Source: Brienomyrus brachyistius
Lineage: Eukaryota; Chordata; Actinopteri; Osteoglossiformes; Mormyridae
Assembly: GCF_023856365.1 (NCBI RefSeq)
Contig: NW_026042799.1
Span: forward strand, 32,275 to 96,274
Direction: 5' to 3'
DNA length: 64,000 nt
Of this stretch, positions 28,201 through 42,745 are shown one piece after another. The notes below the pieces were generated by a model. That model ran no database searches. It was not told the DNA's origin and was given only the letters and a program-made list of their open reading frames with translations. The position numbers and the translations under genes were made by a program. Numbering within the stretch: position 1 is the first letter of the stretch; each line of letters opens with the position of its first letter.

Positions 28201-31200
28201 TTAGCATATTAGCATATTAGCATATTAGCATATTAGCATAGCGTGTTAGCATATTAGCATATTAGCATATTAGCATATTAGCATATTAGCATATTAGCAT
28301 AGCGTGTTAGCATATTAGCATATAAGCATATTAGCATATTAACATATTAGCATATTAGCATATTAGCATATTAGCATATTAGCATAGCATATTAGCATAG
28401 CGTGTTAGCATATTAGCGTATTAGCATATTAGCATATTAGCATATTAGCATATTAGCATATTAGCATATTAGCATATTAGCATAGCATATTAGCATATTA
28501 GCATATTAGTATATTAGCATATTAGCATATTAGCATATTAGCATAGCATATTAGCATATTAGCACATTAGCATATTAGTATATTAGCATATTAGCATATT
28601 AGCATATTAGCATATTAGCATATTAGCATATTAGCATAGCATATTAGCATATTAGCATAGCATATTAGCATATTAGCATATTAGCATATTAGCATATTAG
28701 CATATTAGCATATTAGCATAGCATATTAGCATATTAGCATAGCATATTAGCATAGCATATTAGCATATTAGCATATTAGCATATTAGCATATTAGCATAT
28801 TAGCATATTAGCATAGTAGCATAGCATGTTAGCATATTAGCATATTAGCATATTAGCATAGCATATTAGCATATTAACATATTAGCATATTAGCATAGCG
28901 TGTTAGCATATTAGCATATTAGCATAGCATAGCGTGTTAGCATATTAGCATATTAGCATATTAGCATATTAGCATAGCATATTAGCATATTAGCATATTA
29001 GCATATTAGCATATTAGCATATTAGCATATTAGCATATTAGCATATTAGCATATTAGCATAGCATATTAGCATATTAGCATATTAGCATATTAGCATAGG
29101 ATATTAGCATATTAGCATATTAGCATATTAGCATATTAGCATATTAGCATAGCGTGTTAGCGTATTAACATATTAGCATTACATATTAGCATATTAACAT
29201 ATTAGCATATTAGCATATTAGCATAGCATATTAGCATATTAGCATATTAGCATATTAGCATATTAGCATATTGGCATAGCATATTACCATATTAGCATAT
29301 TAGCATATTAGCATATTAGCATATTAGCATATTAGCATATTAGCATATTAGCATAGCGTGTTAGCATATTAGCGTATTAGCATATTAGCGTATTAGCATA
29401 TTAGTATATTAGCATATTAGCATATTAGCATATTAGCATAGCATATTAGCATATTATCATAGCATATTAGCATGTTAGCATAGCATATTAGCATATTAGC
29501 ATAGCGTGTTAGCATATTAGCATATTAGCATATTAGCATATTAGCATATTAGCATATTAGCATATTAGCATAGCATATTAGCATATTAGCATATTAGCAT
29601 ATTAGCATATTAGCATAGTGTGTTAGCATATTAGCATATTAGCATATTAGCATATTAGCATATTAGCATAGCGTGTTAGCATATTAGCATATTAGCATAT
29701 TAGCATATTAGCATAGCATATTAGCATATTAGCATATTAGCATATTAGCATATTAGCATAGCGTGTTAGCATATTATCATATTAGCATATTAGCATATTA
29801 GCATATTAGCATAGCATATTAGCATATTAGAATATTAGCATATTAGCATATTAGCATATTAGCATATTAGCATAGCATATTAGCATATTAACATATTAGC
29901 GTATTAGCATATTAGCATATTAGCATATTAGCATAGCATATTAGCATATTAGCATATTAGCATATTAGCATATTAGCATATTAGCATATTAGCATAGCAT
30001 ATTAGCATATTAGCATAGCATATTAGCATAATAGCTTATTAGCATATTAGCATATTAGCATAGCGTGTTAGCATATTAGCATATTAGCATATTAGCATAT
30101 TAGCATATTAGCATATTAGCATATTAGCATATTAGTATGTTAGCATAGCGTGTTAGCATATTAGCATATTAGCATAGCATATTAGCATATTAGCATATTA
30201 GCATATTAGCATATTAGCATATTAGCATATTAGCATAGCATATTAGCATATTAGCATATTAGCATATTAGCATAGCGTGTTAGCGTATTAGCATATTAGC
30301 ATATTAGCATAGCATATTAGCATATTAGCATATTAGCATATTAGCATATTGGCATATTAGCATAGCATATTAGCATATTAGCATAGCGTGTTAGCGTATT
30401 AGCATATTAGCATATTAGCATAGCATATTAGCATATTAGCATAGCATATTAGCATATTAGCATATTAGCATATTAGCATAGCGTGTTAGCATATTAACGT
30501 ATTAGCATATTAGCATATTAGCATATTAGCATATTAGCATATTAGCATATTAGCATATTAGCATACTAGCATAGTAGCATAGCATATTAGCATAGCATAT
30601 TAGCATAGCATATTAGCACATTAGCATATTAGCATAGCGTGTTAGCATATTAGCATATTAGCATATTAGCATATTAGCATATTAGCAAATTAGCATATTA
30701 GCATATTAGCATATTAGCAAAGCGTGTTAGCATATTAGCATATTAGCATAGCATATTAGCATATTAGCATATTAGCATATTAGCATATTAGCATATTAGC
30801 ATAGCATATTAGCATATTAGCATATTAGCATATTAGCATATTAGCATATTAGCATAGCATATTAGCATATTAGCATATTAGCATATTAGCATATCAGCAT
30901 ATTAGCATATTAGCATATTAGCATATTAGCATATTAGCATAGCATATTAACATATTAACATATTAGCATATTAGCATATTAGCATATTAGCATATTAGCA
31001 TATTAGCATATTAGCATATTAGCATATTAGCCTAGCGTGTTAGCGTTTTAGCATATTAGCCTAGCGTGTTAGCGTTTTAGCATATTAGCATAGCATATTA
31101 GCATATTAGCATATTAGCATATTAGCATATTAGCATAGCATATTAGCATATTAGCATATTAGCATATTAGCATATTAGCATAGCATATTAGCATATTAGT

Positions 31201-31790
31201 ATAGCGTGTTAGCGTATTAGCATATTAGCATATTAGCATAGCATATTAGCATAGCATATTAGCATATTAGCATATTAGCATATTAGCATATTAGCATAGC
31301 ATATTAGCATATTAGCATATTAGCATATTAGCATATTAGCATATTAGCATAGCGTGTTAGCATATTAGCATATTAGCATATTAGCATATTAGCATATTAG
31401 TATAGCATATTAGCATATTAGCATATTAGCATATTAGTATATTAGCATAGCATATTAGCATAGCATATTAGCATATTAGCATATTAGCATATTAGCATAT
31501 TAGCATAGCATATTAGCATATTAGCATATTAGCATATTAGCATATTAGCATATTAGCATAGCATATTAGCATAGCATATTAGCATATTAGCATATTAGCA
31601 TATTAGCATATTAGCATATTAGCATATTAGCATAGCATATTAGCATATTAGCATATTAGCATATTAGCATATTAGCATATTAGCATAGCATATTAGCATA
31701 TTAGCATATTAGCATATTAGTATATTAGCATATTAGCATATTAGCATAGCATATTAGCATATTAGCATATTAGCATATTAGCATATTAGC
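25261..31790 (+). repeat. 6.45-kb higher-order repeat, copy a
   Basis: Markers in order are D (about 25307), GCACATTAG (about 25378), the ATAGT variant (about 25550), D (about 26696), P (about 27213), M (about 27446), I (about 27567), Q (about 28110), Y (about 28400), E (about 28814), a double pentamer (28923), T (about 29098), A (29177), F (29273), Y (about 29354), K (29614), an AATATTAG variant (about 29828), H (30027), U (about 30490), V (about 30566), G (30717) and B (31032). Copy b repeats them at offsets of 6419-6474 bp. Compared with the 9.4-19 kb stretch, C and J are absent between D and P. Confidence 0.8.
31032..31089 (+). repeat. Marker B: tandem 29-bp composite, copy 2
   Basis: This is the same exact 29-bp doublet as at 18489: CTAGC, GTGTTAGC, GTTTTAGC, ATATTAGC, twice. 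It is 12543 bp downstream of the first. Confidence 0.9.
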
Positions 31791-34700
31791 ATAGCATATT
31801 AGCATATTAGCACATTAGCATATTAGCATATTAGCATAGCATATTAGCATATTAGCATATTAGCATATTAGCATATTAGCATATTAGCATATTAGCATAG
31901 CATATTAGCATATTAGCATATTAGCATAGCATATTAGCATAGCATATTAGCATATTAGCATATTAGCATATTAGCATATTAGCATATTAGCATAGTATAT
32001 TAGCATATTAGCATATTAGCATATTAGCATATTAGCATATTAGCATAGCATATTAGCATATTAGCATATTAGCATATTAGCATATTAACATATTAGCATA
32101 GCATATTAGCATATTAGCATATTAGCATATTAGCATAGCATATTAGCATATTAGCATATTAGCATATTAGCATATTAGCATATTAGCATAGCATATTAGC
32201 ATAGCATATTAGCATATTAGCATATTAGCATATTAGCATAGCGTGTTAGCATATTAGCATATTAGCATATTAGCATAGCATATTAGCATATTAGCATATT
32301 AGCATATTAGCATATTAGCATAGCATATTAGCATATTAGCATATTAGCATATTAGCATATTAGCATATTAGCATAGCATATTAGCATATTAGCATATTAG
32401 CATATTAGCATAGCATATTAGCATATTAGCATATTAGCATATTAGCATATTAGCATATTAGCATAGCATATTAGCATATTAGCATATTAGCATAGCATAT
32501 TAGCATATTAGCACATTAGCATATTAGCATATTAGCATATTAGCATAGCATATTAGCATAGCATATTAGCATATTAGCATATTAGCATAGCGTGTTAGCA
32601 TATTAGCATATTAGCATATTAGCATATTAGCATATTAGCATATTAGCATATTAGCATAGCGTGTTAGCATATTAGCATATTAGCATATTAGCATAGCATA
32701 TTAGCATATTAGCATATTAGCATATTAGCATAGCATATTAGCATATTAGCATATTAGCATATTAGCATATTAGCATATTAGCATAGCATATTAGCATATT
32801 AGCATATTAGCATATTAGCATATTAGCATAGCATATTAGCATATTAGCATATTAGCATATTAACATATTAGCATATTAGCATAGCATATTAACATATTAG
32901 CATATTAGCATATTAGCATATTAGCATATTAGCATATTAGCATATTAGCATATTAGCATAGCATATTAGCATATTAGCATATTAGCATATTAGCATATTA
33001 GCATAGCATATTAGCATATTAGCATATTAGCATAGCATATTAGCATATTAGCATATTAGCATATTAGCATATTAGCATATTAGCATATTAGCATATTAGC
33101 ATAGCATATTAGCATATTAGCATAGCGTGTTAGCATATTAGCATATTAGCATATTAGCATAGCATATTAGTATATTAACATATTAGCATATTAACATATT
33201 AGCATATTAGCATATTAGCATAGCATATTAGCATATTAGCATATTAGCATATTAGCATATTAGTATATTAGCATAGCATATTAGCATATTAGCATATTAG
33301 CATAGCATATTAGCATATTAGCATATTAGCATATTAGCATATTAGCATATTAGCATAGCATATTAGCATATTAGCATATTAGCATATTAGCATAGCGTGT
33401 TAGCATATTAGCATATTAGCATATTAGCATATTAGCATATAAGCATATTAGCATATTAGCATATTAGCATATTAGCATATTAGCATAGCATATTAGCATA
33501 TTAGCATATTAGCATATTAGCATAGCATATTAGCATATTAGCATATTAGCATATTAGCATATTAGCATATTAGCATATTAGCATATTAGCATAGCATATT
33601 AGCATATTAGCATATTGGCATATTAGCATATTAGCATAGCATATTAGCATATTAGCATATTAGCATAGCGTGTTAGCATAATAGCATATTAGCATATTAG
33701 CATAGCATATTAACATATTAGCATATTAGTATATTAGCATAGCATATTAGCATATTAGCATATTAGCATATTAGCATATTAGCATAGCATATTAGCATAT
33801 TAGCATATTAGCATATTAGCATATTAGCATAGCATATTAGCATATTAGCATATTAGCATGTTAGCATATTAGCATAGCATATTAGCATATTAGCATATTA
33901 GCATATTAGCATATCAACATATTAGCATATTAGCATATTAGCATATTAGCATATTAGCATAGCATATTAGCATAGCATATTAGCATATTAGCATATTAGC
34001 ATAGCATATTAGCATATTAGCATATTAGCATATTAACATATTAGCATGTTAGCATAGCATATTAGCATATTAGCATATTAGCATAGCATATTAGCATATT
34101 AGCATATTAGCATATTAGCATATTAGCATATTAGCATAGCATATTAGCATATTAGCATATTAGCATATTAGCATAGCGTGTTAGCATATTAGCATATTAG
34201 CATATTAGCATAGCATATTAGCATATTAGCATATTAGCATATTAGCATATTAGCATATTAGCATATTAGCATATTAGCATAGCATATTAGCATATTAGCA
34301 TATTAGCATATTAGCATATTAGCATAGCGTGTTAGCATATTAGCATATTAGCATATTAGCATATTAGCATATTAACATATAAGCATATTAGCATATTAGC
34401 ATATTAGCATATTAGCATATTAGCATATTAGTATAGCGTGTTAGCATATTAGCATATTAGCATATTAGCATAGCATATTAGCATATTAGCATATTAGCAT
34501 ATTAGCATATTAGCATATTAGCATAGCATATTAGCATATTAGCATATTAGCATATTAGCATAGTATATTAGCATATTAGCATATAAGCATATTAGCATAG
34601 CGTGTTAGCATATTAGCATATTAGCATATTAGCATATTAGCATATTAGCATATTAGCATATTAGCATATTAGCATATTAGCATATTAGCATAGCGTGTTA

Positions 34701-37700
34701 GCATATTAGCATATTAGCATATTAGCATATTAGCATATTAGCATATTAGCATAGCGTGTTAGCATATTAGCATATAAGCATATTAGCATATTAACATATT
34801 AGCATATTAGCATATTAGCATATTAGCATATTAGCATAGCATATTAGCATAGCGTGTTAGCATATTAGCGTATTAGCATATTAGCATATTAGCATATTAG
34901 CATATTAGCATATTAGCATATTAGCATAGCATATTAGCATATTAGCATATTAGTATATTAGCATATTAGCATATTAGCATATTAGCATAGCATATTAGCA
35001 TATTAGCACATTAGCATATTAGTATATTAGCATATTAGCATATTAGCATATTAGCATATTAGCATATTAGCATATTAGCATAGCATATTAGCATATTAGC
35101 ATAGCATATTAGCATATTAGCATATTAGCATATTAGCATATTAGCATATTAGCATATTAGCATAGCATATTAGCATATTAGCATAGCATATTAGCATAGC
35201 ATATTAGCATATTAGCATATTAGCATATTAGCATATTAGCATATTAGCATAGTAGCATAGCATGTTAGCATATTAGCATATTAGCATATTAGCATAGCAT
35301 ATTAGCATATTAACATATTAGCATATTAGCATAGCGTGTTAGCATATTAGCATATTAGCATAGCATAGCGTGTTAGCATATTAGCATATTAGCATATTAG
35401 CATATTAGCATAGCATATTAGCATATTAGCATATTAGCATATTAGCATATTAGCATATTAGCATATTAGCATATTAGCATATTAGCATAGCATATTAGCA
35501 TATTAGCATATTAGCATATTAGCATAGGATATTAGCATATTAGCATATTAGCATATTAGCATATTAGCATATTAGCATATTAGCATAGCGTGTTAGCGTA
35601 TTAACATATTAGCATTACATATTAGCATATTAACATATTAGCATATTAGCATATTAGCATAGCATATTAGCATATTAGCATATTAGCATATTAGCATATT
35701 AGCATATTGGCATAGCATATTACCATATTAGCATATTAGCATATTAGCATATTAGCATATTAGCATATTAGCATATTAGCATAGCGTGTTAGCATATTAG
35801 CGTATTAGCATATTAGCGTATTAGCATATTAGTATATTAGCATATTAGCATATTAGCATATTAGCATAGCATATTAGCATATTATCATAGCATATTAGCA
35901 TGTTAGCATAGCATATTAGCATATTAGCATAGCGTGTTAGCATATTAGCATATTAGCATATTAGCATATTAGCATATTAGCATATTAGCATAGCATATTA
36001 GCATATTAGCATATTAGCATATTAGCATATTAGCATAGTGTGTTAGCATATTAGCATATTAGCATATTAGCATATTAGCATATTAGCATAGCGTGTTAGC
36101 ATATTAGCATATTAGCATATTAGCATATTAGCATAGCATATTAGCATATTAGCATATTAGCATATTAGCATATTAGCATAGCGTGTTAGCATATTATCAT
36201 ATTAGCATATTAGCATATTAGCATATTAGCATAGCATATTAGCATATTAGAATATTAGCATATTAGCATATTAGCATATTAGCATATTAGCATAGCATAT
36301 TAGCATATTAACATATTAGCGTATTAGCATATTAGCATATTAGCATATTAGCATAGCATATTAGCATATTAGCATATTAGCATATTAGCATATTAGCATA
36401 TTAGCATATTAGCATAGCATATTAGCATATTAGCATAGCATATTAGCATAATAGCTTATTAGCATATTAGCATATTAGCATATTAGCATATTAGCATAGC
36501 GTGTTAGCATATTAGCATATTAGCATATTAGCATATTAGCATATTAGCATATTAGCATATTAGCATATTAGCATATTAGCATATTAGTATGTTAGCATAG
36601 CGTGTTAGCATATTAGCATATTAGCATAGCATATTAGCATATTAGCATATTAGCATATTAGCATATTAGCATATTAGCATATTAGCATAGCATATTAGCA
36701 TATTAGCATATTAGCATAGCGTGTTAGCGTATTAGCATATTAGCATATTAGCATAGCATATTAGCATATTAGCATATTAGCATATTAGCATATTGGCATA
36801 TTAGCATAGCATATTAGCATATTAGCATAGCGTGTTAGCGTATTAGCATATTAGCATATTAGCATAGCATATTAGCATATTAGCATAGCATATTAGCATA
36901 TTAGCATATTAGCATATTAGCATATTAGCATAGCGTGTTAGCATATTAACGTATTAGCATATTAGCATATTAGCATATTAGCATATTAGCATATTAGCAT
37001 ATTAGCATACTAGCATAGTAGCATAGCATATTAGCATAGCATATTAGCATAGCATATTAGCACATTAGCATATTAGCATAGCGTGTTAGCATATTAGCAT
37101 ATTAGCATATTAGCATATTAGCATATTAGCATATTAGCAAATTAGCATATTAGCATATTAGCATATTAGCAAAGCGTGTTAGCATATTAGCATATTAGCA
37201 TAGCATATTAGCATATTAGCATATTAGCATATTAGCATATTAGCATATTAGCATAGCATATTAGCATATTAGCATATTAGCATATTAGCATATTAGCATA
37301 TTAGCATATTAGCATAGCATATTAGCATATTAGCATATTAGCATATTAGCATATCAGCATATTAGCATATTAGCATATTAGCATATTAGCATATTAGCAT
37401 AGCATATTAACATATTAACATATTAGCATATTAGCATATTAGCATATTAGCATATTAGCATATTAGCATATTAGCATATTAGCATATTAGCATATTAGCC
37501 TAGCGTGTTAGCGTTTTAGCATATTAGCCTAGCGTGTTAGCGTTTTAGCATATTAGCATAGCATATTAGCATATTAGCATATTAGCATATTAGCATAGCA
37601 TATTAGCATATTAGCATATTAGCATATTAGCATATTAGCATAGCATATTAGCATATTAGCATATTAGTATAGCGTGTTAGCGTATTAGCATATTAGCATA

Positions 37701-38250
37701 TTAGCATAGCATATTAGCATAGCATATTAGCATATTAGCATATTAGCATATTAGCATATTAGCATAGCATATTAGCATATTAGCATATTAGCATATTAGC
37801 ATATTAGCATATTAGCATAGCGTGTTAGCATATTAGCATATTAGCATATTAGCATATTAGCATATTAGTATAGCATATTAGCATATTAGCATATTAGCAT
37901 ATTAGTATATTAGCATAGCATATTAGCATAGCATATTAGCATATTAGCATATTAGCATATTAGCATAGCATATTAGCATATTAGCATATTAGCATATTAG
38001 CATATTAGCATATTAGCATAGCATATTAGCATAGCATATTAGCATATTAGCATATTAGCATATTAGCATATTAGCATATTAGCATATTAGCATATTAGCA
38101 TATTAGCATAGCATATTAGCATATTAGCATATTAGCATATTAGCATATTAGCATATTAGCATAGCATATTAGCATATTAGCATATTAGCATATTAGTATA
38201 TTAGCATATTAGCATATTAGCATAGCATATTAGCATATTAGCATATTAGC
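31791..38250 (+). repeat. 6.45-kb higher-order repeat, copy b
   Basis: All of copy a's markers return in order: ATAGT (about 31994), D (about 33170), P (about 33670), M (about 33911), I (about 34034), Q (about 34561), Y (about 34850), E (about 35251), double pentamer (35359), T (about 35524), A (35613), F (35709), Y, K (36034), the AATATTAG variant (about 36248), H (about 36447), U, V, G (37169) and B (37500). The AATATTAG variant, which I saw only near 29828 and 36248, ties the two copies to a recent shared ancestor. Offsets vary by tens of bp, a few units gained or lost per kilobase. Confidence 0.82.
37500..37557 (+). repeat. Marker B: tandem 29-bp composite, copy 3
   Basis: This third exact copy of the doublet lies 6468 bp after the second, within copy b of the 6.45-kb repeat. 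B is not seen to the right of this point, where G leads into other modules. Confidence 0.9.
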
Positions 38251-41200
38251 ATATTAGCATATTAGCATATTAGCATAGTATATTAGCATATTAGCATATT
38301 AGCATAGCATATTAGCATATTAGCACATTAGCATATTAGCATATTAGCATATTAGCATAGCATATTAGCATATTAGCATATTAGCATATTAGCATATTAG
38401 CATAGCGTGTTAGCATATTAGCATATTAGCATATTAGCATATTAGCATATTAGCATATTAGCATAGCGTGTTAGCATATTAGCATATTAGCATATTAGCA
38501 TAGCATATTAGCATATTAGCATATTAGCATATTAGCATAGCATATTAGCATATTAGCATATTAGCATATTAGCATATTAGCATAGCATATTAGCATATTA
38601 GCATATTAGCATATTAGCATATTAGCATAGCATATTAGCATATTAGCATATTAGCATATTAACATATTAGCATATTAGCATAGCATATTAGCATATTAGC
38701 ATATTAGCATATTAGCATATTAGCATATTAGCATAGCATATTAGCATATTAGCATATTAGCATATTAGCATATTAGCATATTAGCATAGCATATTAGCAT
38801 ATTAGCATATTAGCATATTAGCATAGCATATTAGCATATTAGCATATCAGCATATTAGCATATTAGCATATTAGCATAGCATATTAGCATATTAGCATAG
38901 CGTGTTAGCATATTAGCATATTAGCATATTAGCATAGCATATTAGTATATTAACATATTAGCATATTAACATATTAGCATATTAGCATATTAGCATAGCA
39001 TATTAGCATATTAGCATATTAGCATATTAGCATATTAGTATATTAGCATAGCATATTAGCATAGCATATTAGCATAGCATATTAGCATATTAGCATATTA
39101 GCATATTAGCATATTAGCATATTAGCATATTAGCATATTAGCATAGCATATTAGCATATTAGCATATTAGCATATTAGCATAGCGTGTTAGCATATTAGC
39201 ATATTAGCATATTAGCATATTAGCATATAAGCATATTAGCATATTAGCATATTAGCATATTAGCATAGCGTGTTAGCATATTAGCAAATTAGCATATTAG
39301 CATATTAGCATAGCATATTAGCATATTAGCATAGCATATTAGCATATTAGCATATTAGCATATTAGCATATTAGCATATTAGCATAGCATATTAGCATAT
39401 TAGCATATAAACATATTAGCATAACGTGTTAGCATATTAGCATATTAGCATATTAGCATATTAGCATATTAGCATATTAGCATATTAGCATAGCATATTA
39501 GCATATTAGCATATTAGCATATTAGCATATTAGCATATTAGCATAGCATATTAGCATATTAGCATAGCGTGTTAGCATATTAACATGTTAGCATATTAGC
39601 ATATTAGCATATTAGCATATTAGCATATTAGCATATTAGCATATTAGCATATTAGCATATTAGCATAGCATATTAGCTTATTAGCATATTAGCATATTAG
39701 CATAGCATATTAGCATATTAGCATATTAGCATATTAACATATTAGCATATTAGCATAGCATATTAGCATATTAGCATATTAGTATATTAGCATAGCATAT
39801 TAGCATATTAGCATATTAGCATATTAGCATATTAGCATAGCATATTAGCATATTAGCATATTAGCATATTAGCATAGCGTGTTAGCATATTAGCATATTA
39901 GCATATTAGCATATTAGCATATAAGCATATTAGCATATTAGCATATTAGCATATTAGCATAGCGTGTTAGCATATTAGCATATTAGCATAGCATATTAGC
40001 ATATTAGCATATTAGCATATTAGCATATTAGCATAGCATATTAGCATATTAGCATATAAGCATATTAGCATATCGTGTTAGCATATTAGCATATTAGCAT
40101 AGCATATTAGCATAGCATATTAGCATATTAGCATATTAGCATAGCGTGTTAGCATATTAGCATAGCGTGTTAGCATATTAGCGTATTAGCATATTAGCAT
40201 ATTAGCATATTAGCATATTAGTATAGTATATTAGCATATTAGCATATTAGCATATTAGCATATTAGCATATTAGCATAGCATATTAGCATATTAGCATAT
40301 TAGCATATTAGCATATTAGCATAGCATATTAGCATATTAGCATATTAGCATATTAGCATATTAGCATAGCATATTAGCATATTAGCATATTAGCATATTA
40401 GCATAGTATATTAGCATATTAGCATATTAGCATATTAGCATATTAGCATATTAGCATATTAGCATATTAGCATAGCATATTAGCATATTAGCATATTAGC
40501 ATATTAGCATAGCATATTAGCATATTAGCATATTAGCATATTAGCATATTAGCATAGCATATTAGCATATTAGCATATTAGCATATTAGCATAGCATATT
40601 AGCATATTAGCATATTAGCATGTTAGCATATTAGCATAGCATATTAGCATATTAGCATATTAGCATATTAGCATATCAACATATTAGCATATTAGCATAT
40701 TAGCATATTAGCATAGCATATTAGCATAGCATATTAGCATATTAGCATATTAGCATAGCATATTAGCATATTCGCATATTAGCATATTAACATATTAGCA
40801 TGTTAGCATAGCATATTAGCATATTAGCATATTAGCATAGCATATTAGCATATTAGCATATTAGCATATTAGCATATTAGCATAGCATATTAGCATATTA
40901 GCATATTAGCATATTAGCATAGCGTGTTAGCATATTAGCATATTAGCATAGCATATTAGCATATTAGCATATTAGCATATTAGCATAGCATATTAGCATA
41001 TTAGCATATTAGCATATTAGCATATTAGCATATTAGCATATTAGCATAGCATATTAGCATATTAGCATATTAGCATAGCGTGTTAGCATATTAGCATATT
41101 AGCATATTAACATATAAGCATATTAGCATATTAGTATATTAGCATATTACCATAGCGTGTTAGCATATTAGCATATTAGCATATTAGCATAGCATATTAG

Positions 41201-42745
41201 CATATTAGCATATTAGCATATTAGCATATTAGCATATTAGCATATTAGCATATTAGCATAGCATATTAGCATATTAGCATATTAGCATATTAGCATAGTA
41301 TATTAGCATATTAGCATATAAGCATATTAGCATAGCATATTAGCATATTAGCATATTAGCATATTAGCATATTAGCATATTAGCATATTAGCATATTAGC
41401 ATATTAGCATATTAGCATAGCGTGTTAGCATATTAGCATATAAGCATATTAGCATATTAACATATTAACATATTAGCATATTAGCATAGCATATTAGCAT
41501 AGCATGTTAGCATATTAGCGTATTAGCATATTAGCATATTAGCATATTAGCATATTAGCATATTAGCATATTAGCATATTAGCATAGCATATTAGCATAT
41601 TAGCATATTAGCATATTAGTATATTAGCATAGCATATTAGCATATTAGCACATTAGCATATTAGTATATTAGCATATTAGCATATTAGCATATTAGCATA
41701 TTAGCATATTAGCATAGCATATTAGCATATTAGCATAGCATATTAGCATATTAGCATAGCATATTAGCATAGCATATTAGCATATTAGCATATTAGCATA
41801 TTAGCATATTAGCATAGCATATTAGCATATTAGCATATTAGCATATTAGCATATTAGCATATTAGCATATTAGCATAGCATATTAGCATATTAGCATATT
41901 AGCATATTAGCATAGCATGTTAGCATATTAGCATATTAGCATATTAGCATATTAGCATAGCATATTAGTATATTAACATATTAGCATATTAGCATAGCGT
42001 GTTAGCATATTAGCATATTAGCATAGCATAGCGTGTTAGCATATTAGCATATTAGCATATTAGCATATTAGCATATTAGCATATTAGCATAGCATATTAG
42101 CATATTAGCATAGCATATTAGCATATTAGCATATTAGCATATTAGCATATTAGCATATTAGCATATTAGCATATTAGCATAGCATATTAGCATAGCATAT
42201 TAGCATATTAGCATATTAGCATATTAGCATAGGATATTAGCATATTAGCATATTAGCATATTAGCATATTAGCATATTAGCATAGCGTGTTAGCGTATTA
42301 ACATATTAGCATTACATATTAGCATATTAACATATTAGCATATTAGCATATTAGCATAGCATATTAGCATATTAGCATATTAGCATATTAGCATATTAGT
42401 ATATTAGCATAGCATATTAGCATAGCATATTAGCATATTAGCATATTAGCATATTAGCATAGCATATTAGCATATTAGCATATTAGCATATTAGCATATT
42501 AGCATATTAGCATAGCATATTAGCATAGCATATTAGCATATTAGCATATTAGCATATTAGCATAGCGTGTTAGCATATTAGCATATTAGCATATTAGCAT
42601 AGCATATTAGCATATTAGCATATTAGCATATTAGCATATTAGCATAGCATATTAGCATATTAGCATATTAGCATATTAGCATATTAGCATATTAGCATAG
42701 CATATTAGCATAGCATATTAGCATATTAGCATATTAGCATATTAG
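38251..42745 (+). repeat. 4.49-kb higher-order unit, copy a
   Basis: Markers in order are ATAGT (about 38278), GCACATTAG (about 38325), D (about 38943), C (39407), J (about 39571), TTATTAGC (about 39677), N (about 40069), Y (about 40167), M (about 40674), I with TCGC (about 40770), Q (about 41297), Y-like (41498), short D (about 41960), double pentamer (42022), T (about 42230) and A (42310). The order matches 19.24-23.93 kb at an offset of 18.82-19.02 kb and repeats at +4.49 to +4.58 kb. As at 23.5 kb, A is followed by a TAGTATATTAG unit rather than F. Confidence 0.8.
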
